Notes: a model not told the origin generated them from the letters alone. A stretch of DNA of 64,000 nucleotides from Deltaproteobacteria bacterium (GCA_016713425.1 JADJPE010000005.1:1240001-1304000); one strand, 5' to 3'. Positions 43,250 through 53,082 are shown, numbered from the stretch's first letter. Numbers and translations: made by a program.

Positions 43250-46200
43250 TTATCCGAGGGTAACCGCGCCTCGCGCCATGTATCGGTCCCAAGCGCTCAC
43301 GCGAAGATCGTTCAGCCGGTAGAAGCGAAGCGCTTCGACCAACGCGCGCGCGAGCTTGGCGTCCGTAATCAACGGAACGCCAGCATCCACCGCTTTGCGC
43401 CGAATGAGATATCCGTCGGGCCGGCCGAGGTCATCGTAGACGAGCGGTACGTTGATCACGAGATCGATCGCAGACCCAATGAGGTCGACGGCTGCGTTCC
43501 TTTCACCGGGTATCTTTCCGACGCGATGGCACGCAATGTCCATGGCGCCGAGCGCTTCCGCCGTGCCTTCCGTGGCGTAGATCGGAAGCTTGAGCTCGTC
43601 GCGGATGATCCGCGCTTGTTCCTGAAACGCGTACTTGTCGTGGATGTCGCCGAGCGACAGCAAGATGCCCTTCTCAGGGAAGCGGAAACCGGTCGCGAGC
43701 ATCGCGTGAAGCAGGGCTTCATGCTGATCGTCACCGAAACACCCAACTTCGCCCGTGCTCATCATTTCGACGCCCAACATCGGGTCGGCACCCAGAAGCC
43801 GCGAGAACGAGAACATCGGTGCTTTCACCGCCACATAGTCGAGGTCCAGCGTGTGATTGACCGCCGGCCGCACGACGCCGAGCATGCGCCGCGTCGCCTC
43901 GGCCACGAAGTTCTGGTTCGTCACTTTGGATACGAACGGGAAGCTCCGCGAAGCGCGCAAGTTGCACTCGATGACCTTGACCTCGTTCAGTTTCGCCAAG
44001 AACTGAATATTGAATGGCCCGGTGATCTTGAGTTCTTTTGCGATCGCCGCCGCCGTCTTCTTCACCTTGCGGATCGTGCCGATGTTCAGGGTCTGCGGCG
44101 GCAAGACGAGCGTCGCATCGCCGCTGTGAACGCCAGCGTCCTCGATGTGCTCGCTGATGGCCCAAAGAATCATCTCGCCCCGGTCCGCGACCGCATCCAC
44201 CTCGATTTCACGCGCATGGGTCTCGAACTTCGACACGACCACCGGATAGTCCGGCGACACCGAGCTTGCCCGCGCCAGGATGCGGCCGAGCTCGTTCGGT
44301 TCGTGAGCCACCGACATCGCCGCCCCCGAAAGTACATAGCTCGGACGCACCAACACCGGAAATCCGCCAAGGCTCTTGACGAACGCATCCGCCATCGAGC
44401 TGTCGGTCAGGAGTCCCCACTTCGGCTGGTCGATCTCGAGCCGATCGAGGAGCGCGCTGAAGGCGCTTCGGTCTTCGGCTTGGTCGATGTTCTCGGCGCT
44501 CGTCCCAAGGATTCGAACGCCCGCTCGGTGAAGACGCATCGCAAGATTGTTCGGAAGCTGACCGCCCATGCTCACGACGACGCCGTAGGGCTGTTCACGT
44601 TCGTAGACGTCGAGGACGCTCTCAAAGCTCACTTCGTCGAAGATCAGCTTGTCGCACATGTCATAGTCGGTGCTGACCGTCTCTGGGTTGTAGTTGAGCA
44701 TGATCGTCTCGTAGCCCAACTCTTGCGCGGCCTTGATCGCGCTGACACAACACCAGTCGAACTCGACGCTACAGCCGATTCGATATACACCCGAACCAAG
44801 CACCATGATCTTCTTGCGCCAGGACGAAGCGACGTCCGATGCGCTCGCGTGGTAGGTCGAATAGAGGTAGTTGGTCTCGGCGGGAAACTCGCCGGCCAAC
44901 GTATCGATCTGAGCCAAATGGGGCCGGATTCCGTGGCGGCGCCGTTCATCCGTGATCGCACCCGACGCAAGGCCCAGGATCTTCTCGATTGCCCGGTCCG
45001 AGAAGCCAAGCTTCTTGGCCTCGATGAGGGTCTCGGCGGCGATCGCACCGTCCGAGATCTGGGCGAGCTGCTTCTGCATATCGACGATCGCCTTGATCTC
45101 GAACAGGAACCAGCGATCGATCCCCGTCAGCTCATGGATCTGGTCGACCGTGATCCCATCACGCAAAGACTCCGCAATCGCGAAGATGCGGCGCGGCGTC
45201 GCTTCGCGAATCTCGCCGTGGATATCAGCCGCCTGGAACTTGTTCGTCTCGAGGCCATATACGCCCACGTCCAGCATCCGAAGCGCCTTCTGTATCACCT
45301 CGGGGAACGTCCGGCCGATCGCCATGACCTCGCCGACGCTCTTCATCTCGCTGCCGATGTGTTCGTCGGCGCCACGAAACTTCGCAAGATCCCAACGCGG
45401 TACTTTGCAGACGATGTAGTCGAGCGCCGGTTCGAAGAACGCGCTCGTTCGCCGCGTGATGCTGTTGGGTAGCTCAGGCAAGCTGTAGCCAAGCGCGATT
45501 TTCGCCGCGACATAAGCGAGCGGATAGCCCGTTGCCTTGCTCGCGAGCGCGCTCGAACGCGACAAGCGCGCATTCACCTCGATGACTCGGTAATCTAGGC
45601 TTTTCGGATCGAGCGCGTACTGAATGTTGCACTCGCCGATGATGCCAAGATGTCGAATGGTCTTGGTCGAAATGCTTCGGAGAAGCTGGTACTCCTCATC
45701 GTTCAAGGTCTGCGAAGGCGCGACCACGATCGACTCACCCGTGTGGATGCCAAGCGGATCGAAGTTCTCCATGTTGCAGACGGTGATGCAGTTGTCGCGC
45801 CCATCGCGCACGACCTCGTACTCGATCTCTTTCCAGCCCCGCAGGCACTCCTCGACCAGAACCTGTGTCACGCCGCCGCTGAAAGCGCGCTCCGTGGCCG
45901 CGGCGAGTTTGGCCTCCGTCTCGACGATCCCGCTTCCCTTGCCGCCAAGCGCATACCCGCCTCGTAGCATGACCGGAAAACCGATCTCGCGCGCCGCAGC
46001 CAAGACCTGTTCGACCGTACGACAAGCACGACTTCGCGCCGTCTTGACGTCGATCTCGGCAAGACGATCGATGAACAGTTGTCGATCTTCGGTATCGCGA
46101 ATCGAGGCGATCGGCGTCCCGAGGACGCGCACGCCATACTTCTCGAGCACACCCGTATCGTGGAGCGTGAGCCCACAGTTGAGCGCCGTTTGGCCGCCGA

Positions 46201-46477
46201 ACGAGAGGAGGATCGCGTCGACTTCCTCTTGAACGATGATGCGCTCGACGAACTCGGGCGTCACGGCGACGAGGTAAACACGATCGGCCAGCCAGTCGCT
46301 GGTTTGAATCGTCGCGATGTTCGGGTTCACCAAAACGCTCGCGATGCCTTCCTCTTTGAGCGCTTTAATCGCCTGCGAACCCGAGTAGTCAAACTCGCCC
46401 GCTTGCCCGATCTGAAGCGCGCCCGATCCGAGTACCAGCACGCGCTTCGGTTTCTTGGGAAGATACGCTCCGTACAT
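43250..46477 (-). CDS. carB: Carbamoyl-phosphate synthase large subunit
   Basis: The 1,075-residue subunit makes carbamoyl phosphate from bicarbonate, ATP and ammonia for pyrimidine and arginine synthesis. It has the two homologous ATP-grasp halves: LGSGALQIGQAGEFDYSG, VMLRGGYALGGKGSGI and ECNIQYALDP in the first, and MVLGSGVYRIGCSVEFDW, VLVRPSYVLSGAAMSV and NIQFLAK in the second, then the MGS-like allosteric domain (SLGDIHDKYAF, YATEGTAEAL). The start is the ATG at 46477, four bases after the carA stop; the frame continues upstream only as carA shadow. No repeat insert is seen here, unlike in carA. Confidence 0.97.
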   Translation of the reverse strand: MYGAYLPKKPKRVLVLGSGALQIGQAGEFDYSGSQAIKALKEEGIASVLVNPNIATIQTSDWLADRVYLVAVTPEFVERIIVQEEVDAILLSFGGQTALNCGLTLHDTGVLEKYGVRVLGTPIASIRDTEDRQLFIDRLAEIDVKTARSRACRTVEQVLAAAREIGFPVMLRGGYALGGKGSGIVETEAKLAAATERAFSGGVTQVLVEECLRGWKEIEYEVVRDGRDNCITVCNMENFDPLGIHTGESIVVAPSQTLNDEEYQLLRSISTKTIRHLGIIGECNIQYALDPKSLDYRVIEVNARLSRSSALASKATGYPLAYVAAKIALGYSLPELPNSITRRTSAFFEPALDYIVCKVPRWDLAKFRGADEHIGSEMKSVGEVMAIGRTFPEVIQKALRMLDVGVYGLETNKFQAADIHGEIREATPRRIFAIAESLRDGITVDQIHELTGIDRWFLFEIKAIVDMQKQLAQISDGAIAAETLIEAKKLGFSDRAIEKILGLASGAITDERRRHGIRPHLAQIDTLAGEFPAETNYLYSTYHASASDVASSWRKKIMVLGSGVYRIGCSVEFDWCCVSAIKAAQELGYETIMLNYNPETVSTDYDMCDKLIFDEVSFESVLDVYEREQPYGVVVSMGGQLPNNLAMRLHRAGVRILGTSAENIDQAEDRSAFSALLDRLEIDQPKWGLLTDSSMADAFVKSLGGFPVLVRPSYVLSGAAMSVAHEPNELGRILARASSVSPDYPVVVSKFETHAREIEVDAVADRGEMILWAISEHIEDAGVHSGDATLVLPPQTLNIGTIRKVKKTAAAIAKELKITGPFNIQFLAKLNEVKVIECNLRASRSFPFVSKVTNQNFVAEATRRMLGVVRPAVNHTLDLDYVAVKAPMFSFSRLLGADPMLGVEMMSTGEVGCFGDDQHEALLHAMLATGFRFPEKGILLSLGDIHDKYAFQEQARIIRDELKLPIYATEGTAEALGAMDIACHRVGKIPGERNAAVDLIGSAIDLVINVPLVYDDLGRPDGYLIRRKAVDAGVPLITDAKLARALVEALRFYRLNDLRVSAWDRYMARGAVTLG

Positions 46478-46481
46478 AAGA

Positions 46482-47684
46482 TCAGACACTCCGCGAATGC
46501 GCGCCGACGAGGCGCAAGAAGTCGTCAAACAGAAAGCCCGTGTCCTCTGGACCCGGGCAAGCTTCGGGATGGAATTGAACGCTCGAGAAAGGCTTCGCAC
46601 GGCAGCGGATGCCTTCGTTGGTGCCGTCGTTGATGTTCACAAACCACGGCTCCCATCCGGGCGGAAGCGAGCTATCGCGGACTGCATAGCCATGGTTCTG
46701 ACTCGTCATGAACGAGCGGCGCGTTAGGAGATCTTGGACCGGCTGATTCACGCTGCGATGACCGTAAGGAAGCTTGTAGGTATCGGCGCCGGCCGCAAGC
46801 GCGAGGATTTGATTGCCAAGACAAATGCCAAAGATCGGCTTCGTGTAGCTCGCAAGCAGCGCCCGCACTTCATCGATGAGCGAAACAAGATGTTTGGGAT
46901 CGCCGGGACCATTCGTGAGCAGCACGCCGTCCGCCTCTTGCGCCAACGCGCGAATCGGCCCGTGCCACGGCGCTCGAATCACCGACACCCCCCGCTTGAG
47001 AAGCGAGCGAATGATGTTGTCCTTCGCGCCCGTGTCCACGACCAAGATCTTCAGGCCACCGCTGCCGCGGTTGACGTTGACGTTGACGTTGGCTTCGGCG
47101 TTGGCGTTGACGTTGACGTTCGCGTTGACGTTGGCGTTGACCTTGGCGCTGGCGCTGGCACCGGCGTCGTAGCGGATCACATCCCTCGGCGCGACGAGAT
47201 GAAACAGCTCGCGCTCCATCTCGACGCTCTTCGCATCTTGGCGTGCACGCTCGATCCCGAGCTCGGCCGGAAAAAGCCAGCCCTTCATCGTGCCATGTTC
47301 GCGGAGCTTCCGCGTCAACGTGCGCGTGTCGATGCCGGTCACGCCCGGAATGCCTTCACTGCCCATCCACTCGCCGAGCGAACGCTTGGCCGCGTGGTGA
47401 CTGTATCGGTCCACGTAGGTCTGTACGATGAGGCCCTGAACCTGGATTCGAGAGGACTCATAAGGTCGGTCGATCGTCTCGGCGGCCCGTGGGCCCGGCA
47501 CGCCGTAGTTCCCGATGAGCGGGTAGGTCGTCACCAGGATTTGGCCGCGATACGAGGGGTCAGTGAGGGTCTCGACGTAACCAGCCATCGCCGTGTTGAA
47601 CACGACTTCTCCGGCCACGACGCCCCGCGCGCCAAAGCCCTGTCCGGTGTACTCTGACCCGTCCTCCAGAACGAGCTTCATCAT
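46482..47684 (-). CDS. carA: Carbamoyl-phosphate synthase small subunit (glutaminase)
   Basis: The 400-residue subunit releases ammonia from glutamine for CarB. The N-terminal domain starts MKLVLEDGSEYTGQGFGA and has GVTGIDTRTLTRKLREHG. The class I glutaminase domain has the nucleophile motif IFGICLGNQI and a C-terminal QFHPEACPGPEDTG. Between the domains sits a 35-residue low-complexity insert of repeated Val-Asn/Ala-Asn dipeptides, encoded by a 6-bp repeat (47070-47160). ATGs at 47684 and 47681 are both possible starts. It is transcribed with carB. Confidence 0.96.
   Translation of the reverse strand: MMKLVLEDGSEYTGQGFGARGVVAGEVVFNTAMAGYVETLTDPSYRGQILVTTYPLIGNYGVPGPRAAETIDRPYESSRIQVQGLIVQTYVDRYSHHAAKRSLGEWMGSEGIPGVTGIDTRTLTRKLREHGTMKGWLFPAELGIERARQDAKSVEMERELFHLVAPRDVIRYDAGASASAKVNANVNANVNVNANAEANVNVNVNRGSGGLKILVVDTGAKDNIIRSLLKRGVSVIRAPWHGPIRALAQEADGVLLTNGPGDPKHLVSLIDEVRALLASYTKPIFGICLGNQILALAAGADTYKLPYGHRSVNQPVQDLLTRRSFMTSQNHGYAVRDSSLPPGWEPWFVNINDGTNEGIRCRAKPFSSVQFHPEACPGPEDTGFLFDDFLRLVGAHSRSV
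47070..47160 (-). repeat. 6-bp repeat (GTTGAC/GTTGGC) inside carA
   Basis: An imperfect hexanucleotide tract of about 15 units encodes alternating Val-Asn, Ala-Asn and Ala-Ser. It falls exactly at the hinge between the two CarA domains. Confidence 0.92.
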
Positions 47685-48218
47685 CGGGCCGGATACCACC
47701 CGGGTCTCCGCCCGTCGTCAACCACGCGGGCTGGCTTCTCGACCGGCGTTGCTGAAACCAGGCCACCTCGAAGACCTTCCGGGAACCGAGCCGCGCCTGC
47801 GATGAAGTTCTTTACGGGATTACCAACACATACATAGGACAGCGGCTGCCGGTGGCAGCACAAGACACGCCACCCTCGGCCTTCGACCCCCTGCCCGACG
47901 CGTGACCGGGCGCCGACGCACCGCCGGGCGCCGACGCACCGCCGGGCGCGTGCGCCTCCTGTGCCTACGCCCGCTGTGCCTACGCCTGCTGTGCCTACGC
48001 CGGCTGTGCCTACGCCGGCTGTGCCTACGCCCGCTGTGCCTACGCCCGCTGCGCCTACGCCTGCTGTGCCTGCGCCTCCTATGCCTACGCCTCCTGTGCC
48101 TCCAGGTTTGGACCGCGGGATGCTCGCGATCGGTGGACGCTTCCGTCGACGCTTCCATCCACGCGACCAAGCGCACCGGTTGCGGCTTCTTCGGCGTTGG
48201 GGCAATCTCGGGCGGTCT
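47685..48218. other. Divergent intergenic region carA / ABC exporter with repeats
   Basis: About 530 bp without a gene I can support. From 47890 there is a short duplicated segment (CGCCGACGCACCGCCGGG, twice), then the 15-bp array. The 15-bp array is in frame with the ABC gene, so part of it could be translated. Confidence 0.5.
47961..48095 (+). repeat. 15-bp tandem repeat with in-frame GTG, upstream of the ABC gene
   Basis: Nine copies of a unit such as GTGCCTACGCCCGCT encode VPTPA. Eight units begin with GTG or ATG (one begins with GCG), all in frame with the ABC ATPase without an intervening stop. Confidence 0.93.
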
Positions 48219-49193
48219 TTGACCGAGAGCAAGGCACCGCACGCGAAGTCTCCTCTAGTTCTCGAAGCGCACGGCCTCAGGAAGTCGTTCAACCGCTTCG
48301 AAGTCCTGCGATGCGTCGACATGTGTGTCGGACGCGGTGAGGTCTATGGATTCTTGGGCAGAAATGGCGCCGGAAAGACGACCGCGATTCGAACGCTGAT
48401 GGGGATCCTCAAGAGCGACGCGGGGCGCATCTCTTTCTTCGGCGAGCCCGCGGCCTCGGGACCGACGCGAGCCCAGAAACAGCGGATCGGCTACGTGTCG
48501 CAGACGCAGCACTTCTACGGCTGGATGACCGCCGAGCGCATTGGGAACTTCGTTCGATCCTTCTATCCGAGTTGGGCCCAAGACCTGTATCAAGAACTGC
48601 TTCGAGTCTTCGACATCCCGGCCAAGAAGCGGATTCAGGCGCTCTCCGATGGAACGCGGACGAAGCTCGCGCTTGCGCTCGCCCTCGCACACAACCCGGA
48701 GCTCCTGATCCTCGACGAACCGACGGCCGGACTCGATCCCGCCGCCCGTCGCGAGTTCCTCGAGATCGTCGCCGATCAAACTCAGACGCGCCACTGCACG
48801 ACGATCCTCTCGTCGCACATCGTGGACGACATCGAACGTCTAGCCAGCCGCGTGGGCATTCTCGATCAAGGGCGTATCCTCTTCGAAGGCGACCTCGGCG
48901 ATCTGCATCGCATCGTTCGCGCGGTCCCCAAGGATCGCCTTGCAGCGTGGCAGGCCGAGCGTCCTCTTCCGCCCGGACTCACAGTGCGCAATCATCGGGG
49001 CGAAACCGCGTTCATCTTCGGCAGCGTCTCATCATGGGACGCCGCCCCAGAGTTCAGTCGACTCGCCGCCTCGCTCGGCCTCGAAGACATCTTCCTCGCG
49101 CTCGTCGTCAAGAGCGTCGTACCCAGCACCGACGATATCCGCGGCGCTTTCGTCTTCCCGGAGTCAGGAGCCTACGAGGGCGATCGCCCGTGA
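48219..49193 (+). CDS. ABC exporter ATP-binding protein
   Basis: The 324-residue ATPase drives the two fused permeases downstream. Walker A is GRNGAGKTT, the Q-loop is VSQTQHFYGW, Walker B is LLILDEPTAGLDP and the H-loop is ILSSHIVDD. The signature motif is degenerate (LSDGTR instead of LSGGQ), as in some ABC-2 exporters. I chose the TTG at 48219 (GGGCGG upstream) since the segment between it and ATG 48120 is Arg-rich and atypical. An N-terminal VPTPA extension from the repeat tract is possible. The stop overlaps the next start (GTGA), so expression is coupled. Confidence 0.92.
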   Translation: MTESKAPHAKSPLVLEAHGLRKSFNRFEVLRCVDMCVGRGEVYGFLGRNGAGKTTAIRTLMGILKSDAGRISFFGEPAASGPTRAQKQRIGYVSQTQHFYGWMTAERIGNFVRSFYPSWAQDLYQELLRVFDIPAKKRIQALSDGTRTKLALALALAHNPELLILDEPTAGLDPAARREFLEIVADQTQTRHCTTILSSHIVDDIERLASRVGILDQGRILFEGDLGDLHRIVRAVPKDRLAAWQAERPLPPGLTVRNHRGETAFIFGSVSSWDAAPEFSRLAASLGLEDIFLALVVKSVVPSTDDIRGAFVFPESGAYEGDRP

Positions 49194-51136
49194 ATGGCCT
49201 CCGTCCTCTGATCCGCAAGGAACTCACGGAGCACCGTACCCGATTTCTCCTCGTCGCCTTGGTGTTCCATGCCTTCGCGATGCTCCAGGGCTTTGCCGAA
49301 GCGCGATCCGGCCTCTCGGGTGCCGTCGCGTTCCGAGCACCGCTGGTGATCGGCGCGCCACTTTGTGCCTTCATGGCCGTCCAGGTCATTGTCTCACAAG
49401 AGTTCTCGCGTCGTACGCAACTCTTCTTGGAAGCGCTCCCCGTGACCCGCGCCGAGATCGCGCTTTCGAAATTCATCGTCTCCGCGGTGTTCGCCTATGG
49501 AACGATCGTCCTCGGGTTCTTGCTCACCATGACCCTCAGTGGCCGACCCGCGCCAACGCTCATCCACGTCGCCGGACCAACGCTCTTTCGCGTTCTCGCT
49601 TGGGTCGTCACATCGCATGGCTTCTTTTTCCTCCTCAGCACGCTTGGGCGTTACCGCTTCCTTGTCTTCGGTCTCGGCTATCTCGCACTCGTGTCGCTCT
49701 TCGAACTCACGGATCTCGAGCCGCTCGCGACACCGCCCTTCTCCGTCCTCGATGGTCGATTTGGCACCGAGACGTCGGTCGCTTGGGGAGACATCCTCGA
49801 AACATGCGGAATCGGATGGGCCTTCGGAGGTCTTGCGTTCTTGGTCCTCCTCGTCCGCGAGGGCGCCATCGCGACCCGACTCTCCGAACCGATGTCGGAT
49901 CGCGAGAAGCTCGCCGCCACCGCGGTTTCGGTGGTTGCCCTCGTTGGGCTTGTGTCCGTCATCAAGCACACGAAGACGATCCCCTTCGACCTTCCGAATG
50001 CAGTCATCGAACAATCACCCGGCATCACGATCAAACTACTCCCGAGCGACGACCGAGCGGCCGATGAACGCCTTCTCGCGGATATTCGCCTGCGACTCGA
50101 AGCCGCGCGGCGCTATCTCGAGATCGACGCGCTTCCGCCGGTCTTTCTCGTGCGATCGCCTGACCTTGATCCCGGCACGGCACAGACAGGAAAGCTCGCG
50201 GACGCATCGGGCGTCGTGCTCCGGTTTCGCGAAGCGTCAACCCCCGTTGGACAGGCGCGTCTTCAGGCTGCGATCATTCGCCAGGCTTTGCTCGTCCTGA
50301 CCAACGAACGCGCATGCCTCGAAGCAAATCGATGGATTCTCGACGGCTTCGGGCTCTTCGCCATGGCCCAGCTCGCCTCGGACACGCACAGCGACGAGGC
50401 GCTGAGCCAGGTGCTTCGGCTCCGCGCACTGTACGCGACGAAGGTCGGGTTCGAGCGCGCAGACCTCGACCGATGGCTCAGTCTCCGCGAACGTCTCGGG
50501 GAAGAGGTCGCCGACGGACTGGCCGCCGACCTCTTGTCGAACCTCCACGCACGCTACGGAAAGGAGAAGCTCGGCACCTGGCTCCGAGCCCATCTCGGGA
50601 CACCCTATCCAAGAGATATCCGAGCTCTTTGGCTCACACCGCATTTCTCGGACGCGTTCGCGCGATCTATCGGCGTCTCTTTCGATGAAGCCTTCGAGAA
50701 CTGGCGCCATGGACTGACGCCCAAGGTTGGCTCGGACGAAGAAGCGCGCTTGGCGTCCATTCCGAAGATCGATGGCACCGTTTCGATGCGGCCAATCGGC
50801 AAAGAGACGCGCCGAATCGAGATCCAACTCTCAGAACCAACGCGCAGAGGCGCATCATCGCCCGTCGAGTTTCGATACGCTCGGATCGAGCCCATCAACG
50901 CCGAGCTCGACCCGGCCTCGCTCCGCACTGAATATCTCGAGCCTATGCGTCCGGCGAACACTCCAGAGACCACCGCTCCAGAGACCACCGCTCCAGAGAC
51001 CACCGCTCCAGTAGCGACGGCGCAGGTCTTCGAGACGTTCGTTCGTGGGGCTCGCATTGCGTGGACATTCTCTATGCCTGTGGACGCCCTCGCATGCGAC
51101 GTCATCTCGGGTTGGAAGAGAGAGACGATCCCGTGA
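49190..51136 (+). CDS. ABC-2 permease fused to an inactive peptidase-MA-like domain
   Basis: The protein has 648 residues. The N-terminal 260 residues hold six membrane helices of ABC-2 type (LIRKELTEHRTRFLLVALVFHAFA start, SQEFSRRTQLFLEALPVTRAE coupling loop). The rest is extracytoplasmic and aligns by position with the peptidase domain of the next protein. Here the zinc motif is lost: R364-Q-A-L-L368 replaces HExxH and D385 replaces the downstream Glu (positions matched by eye). A PETTA repeat (15-bp DNA repeat, about 50962-51010) precedes the C-terminus. The GTG start overlaps the ATPase stop. It probably forms a heterodimer with the next permease. Confidence 0.8.
   Translation: MNGLRPLIRKELTEHRTRFLLVALVFHAFAMLQGFAEARSGLSGAVAFRAPLVIGAPLCAFMAVQVIVSQEFSRRTQLFLEALPVTRAEIALSKFIVSAVFAYGTIVLGFLLTMTLSGRPAPTLIHVAGPTLFRVLAWVVTSHGFFFLLSTLGRYRFLVFGLGYLALVSLFELTDLEPLATPPFSVLDGRFGTETSVAWGDILETCGIGWAFGGLAFLVLLVREGAIATRLSEPMSDREKLAATAVSVVALVGLVSVIKHTKTIPFDLPNAVIEQSPGITIKLLPSDDRAADERLLADIRLRLEAARRYLEIDALPPVFLVRSPDLDPGTAQTGKLADASGVVLRFREASTPVGQARLQAAIIRQALLVLTNERACLEANRWILDGFGLFAMAQLASDTHSDEALSQVLRLRALYATKVGFERADLDRWLSLRERLGEEVADGLAADLLSNLHARYGKEKLGTWLRAHLGTPYPRDIRALWLTPHFSDAFARSIGVSFDEAFENWRHGLTPKVGSDEEARLASIPKIDGTVSMRPIGKETRRIEIQLSEPTRRGASSPVEFRYARIEPINAELDPASLRTEYLEPMRPANTPETTAPETTAPETTAPVATAQVFETFVRGARIAWTFSMPVDALACDVISGWKRETIP
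50962..51010 (+). repeat. 15-bp tandem repeat in the inactive permease-peptidase gene
   Basis: Three copies of CCAGAGACCACCGCT encode PETTA in the C-terminal tail. Confidence 0.9.
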
Positions 51137-53082
51137 CCGCGCTCCTCAAAAAGGAATTCCGCGGAACGCTCGGGTACTTCCTTCTGCTCCTCTTCTTGGC
51201 GGCGGTGAGCACGATTCACGAAATACTCACCAGCCCCATCGATCAGTGGTCCGCGCAACGACTCATCAAGGAGATGGGTACGGCGAACGCGTTCGTGACA
51301 GCCATCCTGACGCTTCCCCTCGCACATCGTCTCCTCGCAGCCGAATCGGACAACAAGACCATCGAGTTTCTCGATGCGCTTCCCGTCACTCGAACCCGCG
51401 TCTTCTTCTCAAAGTTCATCGTGGCGAACGTCGTTATGAGCGTTCCGAGTTGGCTTCAATACGCCTGGACTTTCATGCTGGGCTCCATATCCAGGACATC
51501 ACTTCAGTCGGGCGCCTACATCGACATCATCACCCAAGACATCCTTCGTGATTTCGTATTCACCTTCTTCGTTCTCGGCTTGGCTTTCCTTTTTTCATAC
51601 TTTCGCGGCTACGGATGGTTCTTCTTTCCGTTGTTGTTCGGTGCCATCAAATGGGTCGAGCCATGGGTTCCCCACCTCTCGCTCATCCTCCCCGAGACTG
51701 TTTTCGAAAAGCGCTTCGAAGGCGAGCAGATGCTTCTCCCGTATCGGTCTCTCGCGGCGTGCGCGGCCGTCGCGCTCGGTGCGTACGTGTTATCTTGGCG
51801 CCTATTTTGTGGTCGCGGCGGTGAGCTCCTCGCGCAAACACGAGCGCTCAGCCAACGATGGCCCACGCGCATCCTGTTCGTGGTCGGGATTGTCGTCGCT
51901 GTGGTCGGGGGCTCGTTCATGGCCGCCCGGGACAAGATGACGGAAGAAGGCAAACGGACCGACGACTCAGTTGGGGGTGTCGACTTCGAAGACTTCCACC
52001 TAACCGAAGCGCGAACACGATACTATGTCATCCATTATCCCGCTTCCCTCCGTGAAACGGGACGCTTGCTCGTCGGGCGCGCCGACGAAGCCCATGAGTT
52101 CATACGCGAACGTTTGCGCGTAGCGCCAAGCAGCGATCCCATTCAAGTCGATGGCACAGCGCCTCTCGCGCATGCCGGACGCGCCGGTCAAACGGTCGGA
52201 GCCTCCATCGGTCTCGACCTCAAAGCGTCGCACGATCCGCTTTTGGTCCTTGCCCATGAGACAGCCCACTTCTACGCCGAAGAGCTCGCGCACCGACGTC
52301 TCGCCGCGAAACCCAACTCGACCCGGTTCTTCCATGAAGGCATCGCCCAGTATCTTGGCTTCGCCTTCGTGGGTGACAGCGACGCAATCGAACGTGCCGG
52401 TATCGAAGCGGCCTGGCTCGATCGGTTTCAGGCGACAAAGCTCGACGCCGTGATGGATGCCGACACGTATATCCAGAAATACGGAGAAGAGGGCCTGTAT
52501 ACCGTGGGCCTGATCTTCGTCGAGAGCCTGATCGAGCTCGAAGGTTCTGATGCCCTACCCGCCGTTATCGAAGCGTTTGGCCGCGAAGGAGCCCCGAACA
52601 ATCTGGCAGGCGAAGCGCTCTTCCGCGATGCCTTTCAGGCGGCTCATCTGAGCTACGACGCAGTCGTCTCTCGTACTCGAGTCAAGATCGCAAGCTTCGC
52701 CGACCACCACGAACATCTCCTGGACGCGCTCCCCAGCTTGAGCGGCTCCCTCGATGCGGATGACGACTTCGTCAGACTACGCCCCGACGGTATCGAAGCA
52801 AGCGACGCCGTTGCCGCCGAAGATCTCACCTTTCATCGAGGTGGGTATAGGTTCCGCGTCGTCGCGCGCTTTCGCTCCGGTGCCCAGTCTCGAAGTGAGA
52901 CCTACAGCGGGCGACTCCAAGGTGGAGAATTCTGGATCCCGCGCGCAATGTTTCCTTCGAACACAGTGTCCTTTCAGCTTGGTTTCGTCGCCGACCGAGA
53001 ACGAGAACGAGAACGAGAAGGGGAAGGGGAACGGGAACATCGGCTGACGTTGTGGTCTCCCTGGACGCGCCTCTCGCTTTGA
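51133..53082 (+). CDS. ABC-2 permease fused to a gluzincin (peptidase MA-like) domain
   Basis: The protein has 649 residues, almost the same length as the permease before it. Helices in the first 270 residues include TALLKKEFRGTLGYFLLLLFLAAVSTIH, and the loop AESDNKTIEFLDALPVTRTRVFFSKF matches the paralogue. The external domain has HETAH at 375-379 and E402 (FHEGIAQYLG), the HExxH...E pattern of gluzincins, with VLAHETAHFYAEE typical of the peptidase MA family. The substrate could be the exported molecule or cell-envelope protein. It ends with an Arg-Glu repeat (REREREREGEGE). Its GTG start overlaps the preceding stop. Confidence 0.85.
   Translation: MTALLKKEFRGTLGYFLLLLFLAAVSTIHEILTSPIDQWSAQRLIKEMGTANAFVTAILTLPLAHRLLAAESDNKTIEFLDALPVTRTRVFFSKFIVANVVMSVPSWLQYAWTFMLGSISRTSLQSGAYIDIITQDILRDFVFTFFVLGLAFLFSYFRGYGWFFFPLLFGAIKWVEPWVPHLSLILPETVFEKRFEGEQMLLPYRSLAACAAVALGAYVLSWRLFCGRGGELLAQTRALSQRWPTRILFVVGIVVAVVGGSFMAARDKMTEEGKRTDDSVGGVDFEDFHLTEARTRYYVIHYPASLRETGRLLVGRADEAHEFIRERLRVAPSSDPIQVDGTAPLAHAGRAGQTVGASIGLDLKASHDPLLVLAHETAHFYAEELAHRRLAAKPNSTRFFHEGIAQYLGFAFVGDSDAIERAGIEAAWLDRFQATKLDAVMDADTYIQKYGEEGLYTVGLIFVESLIELEGSDALPAVIEAFGREGAPNNLAGEALFRDAFQAAHLSYDAVVSRTRVKIASFADHHEHLLDALPSLSGSLDADDDFVRLRPDGIEASDAVAAEDLTFHRGGYRFRVVARFRSGAQSRSETYSGRLQGGEFWIPRAMFPSNTVSFQLGFVADREREREREGEGEREHRLTLWSPWTRLSL

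Noticed and set aside
43526..45472. Long plus-strand open frame opposite carB
   Set aside because: It is antisense to a well-supported gene, has no recognisable motif, and long antisense frames are expected in GC-rich coding DNA. The same applies to 20074-21969 (minus), 29572-30969 (plus), 53140-54762 (minus) and 56673-57815 (minus).
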